Source: Plumapathes pennacea
Taxonomy: Eukaryota > Cnidaria > Anthozoa > Antipatharia > Myriopathidae
DNA: 64,000 bases
Assembly (NCBI GenBank): GCA_964036295.1
Contig: OZ038468.1
Coordinates: 19,560,683-19,624,682, forward strand
Direction of reading: 5' to 3'
Part shown: in pieces, positions 1 to 9,951 of the stretch
Numbering within the stretch: the stretch's first letter is position 1
Layout of the letters: each line of letters starts with the position of its first letter
Program-made: the position numbers and the translations under genes
The notes under the pieces: generated by a model
Told to the model about the DNA's origin: nothing
The model's database searches: none
What the model saw: only the letters and a program-made list of their open reading frames with translations

Positions 1-290
1 TTGCCACTTATGCATCATCATCTGCTAACTACTGACTACTGCTAAGTTGTCTTTGCGATTTGAGGAATCCTTTTGGTACTCTTGTTCATTCTGTTCTTAT
101 TTGCGTACAAAACATTATAAAGGTACCACATGTAAAGGGAAGTGCGCAATTTTCTCTGTTCGACTTTTTTGGTAAAGTCGCAAATGGGAAATAAAATGGA
201 ATTAAAAGTGAAGTCACCCTACCACATGTTTCCCGACGTAAAATCTACTACTACTACTTCTGTACTAATAACAACAGGAGGGCTACTTAC

Positions 291-1737
291 TTTTCATATA
301 AGACGATATCTGGTAGCCAGACTTTCTGTGGAGCCACGTTAATGGATTTTAAATTACCAAATTCGCTTGCATTCCAAGCAAGGAGTGGATTATGCCATAT
401 CTATTGAGAAAAAAGATTACAAGGTATAAATGATATATAAGTCATGATTTATAAGACTACTATGCACGGAGATTCTTTGACCGCCTACTGAAGAATCCTT
501 GTCACACTTACTTGTCGTACCCATGCGCTTGTGGTCAGAATCTGGTTTTTCTCGTCCTGTGGAAAAAATAAACACATTCACTCACAGCCTTCGTTTGAGG
601 GTGGGTCTGAATTTGAGAAGTTAGCAAACCCGCATACCACATCAACAATCTGGTTGAGAGTCAATCCAAATATCACCACCACTGCATCCCCGTCGTTCAC
701 CACCGGCCGTTCGTTTTTGTCATATCCGGTATAGAAGAGTTTGTTCAACAACCTCCGTTCGTTTTCACTTGCGAACGATCCTGTATATTATAAAGTACCA
801 GAAGGATATTATGCTAAAACATATAAAGCGCACTTTAATTTAGGAGTTCAAGCAATGTGACGCGACAACTGGCTTACTATTAGCTGTCCGTGTGAAGAAG
901 AACTGAACCAGATGGCGCAGTCAATGCAGCCGGAATCTCTAAGGACGGGCAAACCCGACATCACGTGATCAAAGCAGACTGACGTGAACAACGTTAGAAC
1001 TGAAAGGGTGTAACACGTCATTAACACCAAACTGCATACACCGCAATCAAGCAGACAAAAGATGTGGCAGCTGGCAAGCATCGACCAAGCAAGGGCTTTT
1101 GTAAAGTAAACGTTTGAAAAACCGCGTTTCAAATGTGTTCTCGGGAAAACCAGTTCAATGTTTTAGACTTACCCAGAGCCTCTGTTATCAGAAAAATAAC
1201 AGAAAAAAGTTATTTAGAAATAACTTTAGACATATTTTTTAGACTATAGTCTCAAGTGCACCCTACAAGCTTTTACCAGCAGTGGGCCATTTAAAAGTTT
1301 TAATAAAGTGCTATGTATTCATACAACGAACGCCTTCAAATGTTATGGCAATTTAAAGTGGCCACTACATGCACTTGTTCGTAATAAGGGTAGTGCCGCC
1401 GGACACCACACGGAAGCAATTAAAAAAATACGAAGCAGTATGTCAGTAGTCAAAGTCCACTCTTGCGAATAACCAAAAAAATATTTTACAATTTGGTACA
1501 AAATCGCACAGCAAACTTAATTAAACCCCAGGCGTCCCCATGCAATCGGATTTTTTTTTTCTGCCTCCTTCTCACATCAGTAATATTAATTTTGTGATGC
1601 GCGTTAAGAGTAAATTAACCAAGAAGTGATATGATCTGTTAATAACCCACTTGAATATCAGGCTGTACACTGAACTTACCTGTCAGCATTAGAGACATGG
1701 AAACTAGGGTTGCAGTGACGAACATGTGTTTCTTCAT
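291..1737 (-). CDS. nicotinic acetylcholine receptor subunit, 5' exons only (runs off left edge)
   Basis: Ligand-gated cation channel subunit of the Cys-loop family. Four exons join in phase: 1680-1737 (ATG at 1737, signal peptide ending near LMLTG), 638-780, 512-556 and 291-400. Exon 2 ends in FGLTLNQIVDV, exon 3 encodes DEKNQILTTSAWVRQ, and exon 4 ends in KVWLPDIVLYE; these are hallmark blocks of the nAChR extracellular domain. Exon lengths of 45 and 110 nt match the classical vertebrate exons 3 and 4. Donors are GTAAGT, GTATGC, GTAAGT and GTAAGT. The Cys-loop, loop C and membrane segments would lie left of position 1, so alpha versus non-alpha type cannot be told. A TATA-like TTTTATATGG lies about 35 bp upstream of the ATG on the minus strand. 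Confidence 0.9.
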
Positions 1738-4329
1738 CTTGAACAGCTCACTCGTCTTTCCTTCCATATAAAAGCAAAATAATGACAAAGCATTAATGAT
1801 AAACCCGCACAGTGCGCATGTGCGATTCTATTCAGTTTTTCTCACTTTGGTTGTACAGTAAAAACACATCGGCATACAAGTTAAGAAAACCTTAGAAACG
1901 TACGTTGGTGAGTTTGTGTAATCTTTTTGTCTCTTTTTTTTTTTTTTTTTTTTCTAATTTTATAATGAAATGAAGGTAAACATAAATGATATGATTGGTC
2001 AGTTTCCTCCTGGGCAGTTGGTGTTTCCGGGTCTGCGAGGTAATTAGGCATTCGTATGCATTGCTTCAGTTAAATATTTAAATTCGGGACCACAATCTGA
2101 ATTAGATTTTTAAAGGCATTTATTTTTAATTTGTGATCAAAACTGCCACAGAGGCATAAGTCTTCATCTATATAATGCAGGTTTTGTCTAAGAAAATCTG
2201 GGAAATCGTTTATGGCGTTGTATGGCGGAATCGATTGCTTGAGATTTCAACGAAAGCTGCAACTGGTAGACTTGGGGCAAAGAAATAGATAGACTACAAA
2301 ATCTTTATCGTAAAGCGTGCAAAGTTAGTGCCCGTAGAGTTGCCAACCCAGTAGATCACTGATGGCCTGAGAAACCCAGAGAATCCGGCCAATGAACTCC
2401 GACAGCAAACTACAAACTACAAACTCTCAACATTACTCTGTGTGAGGTGGGTCTCCTGGGAAATCTATTTTATTTATATGAATATGTTTTTTTTGTAGAC
2501 TCTTGGGTCGAATTCTCTTTAAGGGATCAAGACTCAAACTGATAAAGCAACTTCACCAACAATCAAAACAAGACAACTATATTGGCTAATATACACTTTA
2601 TCCGTTATGCTTTGTCCTGCTTTGAAATACGTACATTCGTATATTAACGGATTAGGGTTTAGCTTTGCTTAATTTGTGTCGGATTCAGATATCTTGTGCT
2701 TCAAATCCATTTATTGTTGCGAGAACAACAGATAAATCGCGCCTTTCTCTCTTTTTGTCGTTCCTATTGGATGACCCGCATGCTACCCCCTGCTGTGTTA
2801 CAGGACAATCATACCTAGCAGATAACTCGGCACTTGTTCCTATACTTGAATGTCCTAAAAGACCTAACTGTCGTCGTATTGCATGTAAACTAGAGCTTTC
2901 TTTTTTATTCAAACGAATAGTTAATCGAAGTCCATCGCCTGGACTAGACAACCATAACATGTCACTCAGTAACCTTTGATCACCCCTAACGAAATTTGGC
3001 AAACTATGTAGGTAATCGCTGAGCAAAAGTGTCATTAAAACACAATTTATGTCGATAAATCATCTCTTCCTGTGCCATGACCTTTCAACAAATCAGCTCA
3101 CGGAATTCTGATATGCGCTTTTATGTCCGTGGTGTTAATTTGTCATCGACCATCACATGAAAGTTTTTTTAGGGGTACGGACCGACACTATAGAAACGTG
3201 ACAAGTTTGGGTGTCTTCCAAGTGAATTGTCTTGATTGCTTGTACTTGAACAACGAATTAATGTAACAAGTTCGAGTGCCACTCGTCAGCCGTCGAACAC
3301 TTTGTTACTTCTGGACTCAAATTTTACCAGGCTAAACCTGTTCAGCGTCATTAACACATAAAGGTTGATATGTTTCAGATAAGAGGCACACTATTAGATA
3401 GATACAGACTGGACAACTTACCCAACCGTCACCGATGGCGCTGCCAGCAATCACAGTACAGCGGTGTAACCTGGACAAGTCTTCTGGTCTTTTCCGAGTC
3501 GTGTTTTTCTTGTCTTTTGTGTCGCATGAAGTATATGGTCTTCAAGTTGAGTATAAAGTAACCCTCTCCCCTTCTACTGAAGTTGGTCCATGTAAGAGGG
3601 GCTGTGAATAAATTACTGTACACGACAGCACGGATATGTCTGGTAGTTTCACGTCAACGATGACAAGTTGTGAGAGACCTCAGGCTTGTCTCGGATAACG
3701 TCTCTCTTTTCTTTAAGAAAACCCGCGGTCATGCGCTGAATTTGCGGACATGTCGCGATCGTTAGTTGTTTAAACACGATCCAGCTCATAGATTTGCAAA
3801 GAACGTTGAACGTCATTTAAATTGTTCATATCCCGGGGGACTCAGCATTAACATAAAACGAGTTTTCTGTTACGCTGATAAATTAGCCCGACCGGCTCAT
3901 GAGGGCTTTTCAAGCAGGACTTTTTGCCTCTGTTTAGTTTGCGATCAATCAGCAGTGGCCTGAAAACTTTGACAGTTTAATTCACACTCCATGCTTCAAT
4001 TAAACGTCTTTTGTTCTCTTCTGAACCGCGCTGGCGGTACAGCGACAGGCCGTACATTGTAATAAATCTCTTGTCAAAGATGAATACACGATCATCACGA
4101 CACAAGATATAGTACTCATTAATGTATGTTTGGCACTGAAATAAATTGTCCGCTTTTTTTTTCCTTTTCCATTTTGTTGTTTTGCCCGGCCTTGGTTGTC
4201 TAGGCAACAGTCACCTGTTGTTATTAGGTTGTTGAAACCCACAACATTTGCTGGGCTATTCTATGCTCTCACGGTTTGGGATACAAGGGGAGGAAGTACT
4301 GGGACCTTTCTACCAGGGTTGGTTGGGGG

Positions 4330-4560
4330 AGGAGTGGGGGTTATATTATTTTTGGTGGGGGGAGGGGTGGGGGTGTGCTGCGTGGCAAAACCTTAACTTT
4401 GCTCAAGACAAGACCAATACCCCGGGGGGGGGGGGGGGTACTCCCATATATTTCCTATATAGGTATGTTCCGCCCGATAGGGTATCATTTTCAGGGTCTT
4501 CTGTCTTAAACAGGGTATCAAATTTTACATTTTCGTGTCTTAAACAGGGTTATTTTCTCA
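4330..4560 (+). repeat. G-headed dispersed repeat, copies A1 and A2
   Basis: Two adjacent copies of a family seen elsewhere in the window. The first (about 4330-4400) is G-rich with TTTTGGTGGGG and GGGTGTGCTGC. The second starts with a G-run at 4424-4438, then GTACTCCC, GGTATGTTCCGCCC and degenerate repeats of TGTCTTAAACAGGGTAT. The long ORFs here are only the product of low-complexity G-tracts. Confidence 0.75.
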
Positions 4561-5069
4561 AGATCCTCTCCTCTTCCCCTCCCCCCCTCAACCACATTTT
4601 TTTGCACTCGCCATTTTTTCGTGCGATTTCTTCGTATGCTCCAGTGGTAACGCGTGCAACGCAAGCTGACTGGAGTATAATTAAAAAAGACTAACCGCAA
4701 ACAATTTCCGGTGAACGGACTTTTGTTGACTTGGCCAAAGATAGAATGAGAAAAATACAATAGTGCGGCCTGATCAATTACAAGAAAATCAGTCAACTTC
4801 CGTTGTGTCATGAGAAACAAACCACGCCACGCACTGTGTTTTTCTTTTTAATTTTTATCTAAAACAGCTTTAAAGTATTACCAAAGATATAATGTGAAGA
4901 GGTGCGCGGTCAATTACAAGAGAATACAGTCCAAAACCCGCAATGTGCTTTACACAATGTGTTTACCTAGACCGCGTATTTGTTACAAGGAGTTTTGTGC
5001 TTGATGCTGCAGACAGCTTTTTTTTGCCTCAATAAAGGAAAATTATTACATATAATAGATTGTTTACGT

Positions 5070-5260
5070 TGTCTTGAATAGGGTAATTTTTTTGGTCCAG
5101 TCTTGAACAGGGTATCCAATTAGAGCACTTTGTCTTAGACAGGGTAGCAAAATTTCCATTTTTGTCTTGAATAGGGTCAGGGTTTTATAGAGTCGGCGGA
5201 ACACCCCTACCCAAATTCCTATTGAGTACCCCCCCCCTCCTCCCCCCCCCCCGGGACCAA
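5070..5260 (-). repeat. G-headed dispersed repeat, inverted copy B
   Basis: Opposite-orientation copy of the same family: four degenerate units of GTCTTGAATAGGGTA, then GGCGGAACACCCC, GAGTACCCCCCC and a C-run ending near 5255. With copy A it makes an inverted pair about 0.8 kb apart. Confidence 0.75.
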
Positions 5261-5369
5261 TACACGATTTTTTAGACACATGTGCAGAGCCAGTCCCTCA
5301 AAATTCGTAGTAATATATTTGTCGTCTCATATAAATTCACATCATATCCACATCAAAACCAGCACATAC

Positions 5370-5465
5370 CTGATGTGGCGTACGACGTGGGATTGCAGTA
5401 CCGCGTTCCCTGAGCTTTGCTCCCACCAACAGGGTTAGTCCATAAACAGCTCGATCAGCAGCCAT
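5370..5465 (-). CDS. candidate first exon of an unidentified gene
   Basis: An ATG at 5465 opens 32 codons beginning MAADRAVYGLTLLVGAKLRE and ending in a good 5' splice site, CAG|GTATGTG at 5369. The frame is also open upstream of the ATG, so this could be an internal exon. It lies 268 bp upstream of TRMT13 in divergent orientation. I do not recognise the protein and found no certain partner exon to the left, where repeats dominate. The minus-strand stretch 3977-4140, ending NKRRLIEAWSVN-stop, could be a terminal exon of the same gene, but this is a guess. Confidence 0.3.
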
Positions 5466-5732
5466 GTCACGTTTGCCAGCATCACGCAAGTTCAGGAGAA
5501 CTTGATAAACCCATGGCCATCAAATGATTTGGAAGACTGTACAATAGTCGGTAAGAACACTGCAAGGCGCCACGGAAAATGAAATATGCTTGTTTCTTTG
5601 CTTTCACTAGGTTTAGCGATTGAAATATTGCACGTATTCTTGCAGCAACTGTCACACTTTGGAACTCTATGAGCCCGCGTTCAACAGACTGCCAGTCTCG
5701 TACCCAGGTCAGCTCGCGCGTACTATTTCAAA

Positions 5733-8700
5733 ATGGCGGATGAAGCAAAAACAACTTGCGCATTCTTTGTAAAAAGAAAAAATCGTTTCTGTAAAATGAG
5801 GACGACAAAAGGAACAAAGTACTGCGGAGAACACCTCAATACTGAAGGAGCAGACGAAGTGAGTGACATTTAAACAGTAGCTGGTTTGCGAAGTTCCATG
5901 TTTACTGACATTATTATGTGGTCGAACTTGTTCACAGAAAGCTGGTCGTAAGAGGATCGCGTGTCCTTTGGATCCCAAACAGTAAGTAGTTTAGAATCAA
6001 TGATCACGTAATAATTGAATAAAAATTGATCCTCAAATATACTGTTCTGTACTAAAGCGACTTGTTTCTATCTCAGTACAGTGTATGAAGATCTACTTGC
6101 CAAACATATTAAGAAATGCAACGTAAAGAAGAAAACTGAAGTGGTATGTAAGATGCCAAATCCCTGTTTAGCAAAATAATGATATATAAATTTGAAATGG
6201 AATCAAATTTAATGAAGGGTACAAGAATGTCATCACATGAGTGAAGAGTGAATGTATTGTATAAGTATCTAGACATCAATTCTTGACTGTGTGTTTCTTC
6301 CTCTCATCAGGTTTATTATGCAGCTAATATAAACTCTGGGATAAAAAATTATGAGTTCTCATCACAGGAAAAGGTAAATAAACAACTTGCATTATCTGCC
6401 TTTTATCATAATGTCTATGATGCATCTCTTTAGTATAGTCATGGGCTTATTTTAAGATATGTTGTAACACTGGCAATCCTAACAATTTAATTTGAGTAAT
6501 ATTAATTTCCCAGCACTGCTCAGCTTTTATTCGTTTTAATGTAATTTCCTTAGTTTTTTCCCAAGCAGATTCTTGCCTAATATTTTACATGAAAGTAAGT
6601 GACCCCATTGCTCTCCTGTGTTCAGGTGCCACTAAACCATGTGCCTCAAGATACACTACAGCAATTTCTAGACAAAGTCAATGTCTGGTATAATGAACAC
6701 TGCCCCAAAATTGAGGAGAAAATCCTAGTTCATACTGCATTTGAAGAAGAATTATCTTTACCAGAATACGGCCCTTCAGTTCTGAAGCATCTCAAGCAGC
6801 AGGTAAGGACATAACAGGATGTGCTGATGCAAGTTGACATACAAACAAAACATACTGTAAAGCAAACAGAATAACAGGCCAATGTACAAAGAGTCAATTT
6901 ATTGACACAAGTTGATGCTATACTACAAACAAAACAATAAACTGTAAAGCAAACAGAATAACAGGCCAATGTACAAAGAGTCAACTTAGTTGCTTCACAA
7001 CTGTTCAGAACACTTTGTTCTTGGGTAAGGAAGGTGGACATTCACCAAAACACTACCTACAAAATTTGTACACCTTGGGGTTTGAGCAGTGAGACCATCT
7101 GCCAAAAGATGTGTATAAAGCAAATTGTCTGAGACAATTGCAAATTATAAAAACACTAATATCTATATCTGATGTACAGTTATCACAAAGAAAATGCAAA
7201 CCAGATAGGATATTGATGAGTGAAGAGTGAATGCTGTTGTGTTGACAGGCCTCTCTGATTGGCCACTTGGCAGAAGAAGATCTCCTTCAGTCGGATACCA
7301 TTTACGTGGAGTTTGGAGCTGGAAGAGGTGAGGGAACTTCAGGGAACGTTTTTTGTTCAGGAACACTGCATGTTGATCACGTGATACTCTGCTGCCTGTT
7401 TGTTCCAGGAAAGTTGTCACACTGGTTACAAAAGGCCCTGGGAAGCTCTGCCAATAACGTGGACTTTGTTCTTATTGACAGAGCAAGTAACAGATACAAG
7501 GTAATGAAACAAGTCTCGAACAAGGCATAAAGACATGGCCAGTAGATTTCTTGTCGTGTTTTCTTATTAAAACATTAACATGATCCTTATTTGACATGCA
7601 ATCCTCATTTGACATGCAATTCAGTCTGACAGCTACCACAAGGGTGAAGACCAAGGGCCCAGTTTCCAGAGAGTTCTTTTAGATATCGAACACCTCAACC
7701 TCGGTAAGAATACACACGGTCTGTTTTCATTAGTGTAATGTAAAGGAGCGATCGTTGGTTCTAAGGTATCTCCGGGCTTTACTAAATTTCCCCTACCTCA
7801 TAACTAAGTTACTAAAGGTTTTACTGTAGTTGTATTGTTTCGGCAACGTTATGGAGACCTAAAACAAATCATTAATCACGTTTCGCTCTGACGAAGGGCT
7901 AGCGCTCGAAACGTCAGCTATTGTCTCTTTCACGGCGTTCCATTACCCTCATCAACACACAGTTGATACACCATTAATCACGTTGTTGAGACTTAAAGAC
8001 ACTTTTAGACAAAGGCAAGACCCACGTGTTTGTATTAAGCACTTGTATATCGGTCCGTTTGTTAAGCCTGGTCTTTATATGATCGCCCACTATCGCTGGA
8101 GTAGGCGCCTCACAAGCCATCATATGGAAACCAGGCTGTAACCCTTTAACATCACATGTATGTACCATGTGTCTTTTTAACCCTTAAACAACACATGTAT
8201 GTACCATGTAAGTACTCGTATATCTCTTGCATGACGAGCGCAGGAAGAGTTCCATGTATGGAACAAGACACACGGCGGGTGACGGCGATCAGCAAACATC
8301 TGTGTGGAGCAGCCACAGGTGCGGTTCATTTCACGTGCACGATTGTCGGCTTGAGTGCGCAACTTTTTGTGAGTTCTGTTACATTTTCGTGGATGTACAA
8401 GATGTTTCATTTGGTGCGTACTTGAACAATGTGTATATTAAAGTGTTAAAGTGTTGTTTGGTTATCAGATCTTAGCCTGAGATGCTTTATGGACACACTC
8501 AACACTACAGCGGACGGAGAAACAAGCGATAGTCATTATGAAGACGGAGAAACAACACAAGAAAGGTTCGCATTACGTTCATCAGTCAGCGTCTGTCACT
8601 TTGCTGCGACGAAGGGTTACCGTTTAAAACGTCAGTCGAAAAAATTCGGCCTTACGCTGTTCATGTCCACGGCGATCAAGTTTAAAAGGCCAAGGGATTA

Positions 8701-9567
8701 GTAAGGCTCTCGGCAATCTGGAAGGGTTTTTATGCAGTGAGCAGGAACAATTTCCCTAAAAATACGGTTTTTTTGGCTTCTCCTGTGAAACGTTCTGGTA
8801 TCATGCTTTATCTTGTAGTGAAACAACTAATTATAAATCACTTGCAGGAAACTGTTTCGTTTGCATTCTAATTTTGTGTGTGTGTGTAAACTGCCAGGCC
8901 AAGCAAGAGGATGAAATGCCCAGAGAAGGAATGTGGGCAGCGTGCGCATGCGTTGATGTTCGCCTTGTGTTGTCATCACCGGTGTACCTGGCCTCATTAC
9001 GTCGGCAGATCATTCATGCAACAGCTCGGCTGCTCTCCGGCTCAGTTTCATCTCCTGTGTTGTGTCAGCAGCTGGGCGGTTTGTGCCCTGCGCCAGAGAA
9101 AGACTGACGTGCGTGTAGACCCGGATGAGCATGGTGCGGGTAAGATGGCAGGTTTACATACTTCGAGTGCACACTGATTGAATTGATAACATGTGATTTG
9201 TCTTTCAAGGAGAGGAGACTGGAATCCAGCAACATCTTACTGAGGGCAGGTAATGACAAATAAAACAAAATCAACTTACCAATCAAGCTTGAAGAAATTT
9301 TAAGTTGTCCGTTCGGATCGTGTTTTTTGTTTTTGTTTTTGTTTTTGTTTTTGTTTTTTTTTGTTCTAAAATTCGCTTCGTTTCCCCAGGTTATCAAGCC
9401 TGACGATAGCTGACCGAGAGGAACTGGGGCGGAAGTGTAAGCGCTTGCTGGATGTGGGTCGCCTGTTGTATTTACAAAGCCGGGGCTTTGACGCCAAGCT
9501 AGCGTACTATGTCGACTCTTCGGTATCAAAAGAAAACGTTGTGCTGGTAGCTAAACATAAAATCTGA
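5733..9567 (+). CDS. TRMT13: tRNA (nucleoside-4 2'-O)-methyltransferase TRM13 homologue
   Basis: Transfers a methyl group from SAM to the ribose 2'-OH of tRNA position 4. Thirteen exons join in phase: 5733-5858, 5938-5981, 6077-6143, 6311-6373, 6626-6802, 7249-7327, 7409-7500, 7625-7703, 8244-8318, 8469-8565, 8898-9133, 9210-9249, 9390-9567, giving 450 residues (human 481). An N-terminal CCCH zinc finger (FVKRKNRFCK...YCGEH) is followed by a CHHC finger (CPLDPKHTVYEDLLAKH...KKC). The SAM-binding segment is VEFGAGRGKLSHW, and the family blocks SKHLCGAATDLSLRC and ALCCHHRC are present. The C-terminus ends VGRLLYLQSRGFDAKLAYYV. The start ATG immediately precedes the first finger. Intron 8 contains an 89-bp retro-insert. 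The gene converges on EXOC5, with 384 bp between the stop codons. Confidence 0.95.
7870..7984 (+). mobile_element. 89-bp retro-insert with 13-bp target duplication and hammerhead-like core
   Basis: The 13-mer CATTAATCACGTT occurs at 7870-7882 and 7972-7984, flanking an 89-bp insert (7883-7971). The insert starts TCGCTCTGACGAAGGGCTAG and contains CTGACGA at 7888-7894 and GAAAC followed by GTC at 7908-7915, in the order of a hammerhead ribozyme core. A GCT/AGC helix can form around it. A degenerate relative is at 8603-8645. It is probably the tail of a Penelope-like or other retroelement; the family is inferred. Confidence 0.6.
8603..8680 (+). repeat. old, degenerate copy of the hammerhead-like retro-repeat
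   Basis: Reads GCGACGAAGGGTTACCG followed by AAAACGTCAGTCG and later CACGGCG, paralleling the insert at 7883-7971 with several changes. It lies in TRMT13 intron 10. Confidence 0.4.
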
Positions 9568-9951
9568 CGGTTTATGCGTCTGTAGTCGTTGGGAAGGAAT
9601 TGGCCGTAGCAGATGAAGCCATGTCTAGAAATGACCATTGCGTTTTGATTAAAACTAGCAAAAACTGTCTTGAAGGTGTTAAAAGAGGTTTAAAGACCCC
9701 GTAACAGCGCTCCCGTAATCTCTGAACATGTAATAGTCTGACAATTTTTTGAACATTTGTTTCATGTGACATTAACGGTACCATGGTACGATAAACTTAA
9801 GCAGTTTCTAGGAGCTCTTCTCTCCCACAAGCCACTGATAGTTCGTTTCAAAAACGAATTGATATATGATGATTGTACATAATAATTTGCCAGGCCGAAC
9901 GAGAAATATTTCAACGAGCAATAATCAAACGACCAACCAAAATCCAAGGCG

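Larger units (their letters stand above)
1738..5369. other. intergenic region with repeats and unassigned ORFs
   Basis: No recognisable conserved gene. It holds poly-T/A tracts (1550-1560, 1928-1952), a 116-codon open frame on the minus strand (2685-3035) that resembles nothing I know, a possible small 3' exon on the minus strand (about 3977-4140), and the G-rich dispersed repeat copies at 4330-5260. Confidence 0.5.

Noticed and set aside
848-1132. 94-codon minus-strand ORF with many Cys
   Set aside because: Lies inside nAChR intron 1, has no family signature and no fitting splice phase.
2685-3035. 116-codon minus-strand ORF overlapping a 104-codon plus-strand ORF
   Set aside because: Neither frame shows a recognisable domain; kept only as a remark in the intergenic entry.
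4196-4820. Overlapping 66-148-codon ORFs
   Set aside because: Gly/Val/Pro-rich frames through G-runs of the dispersed repeat; no conserved residues.
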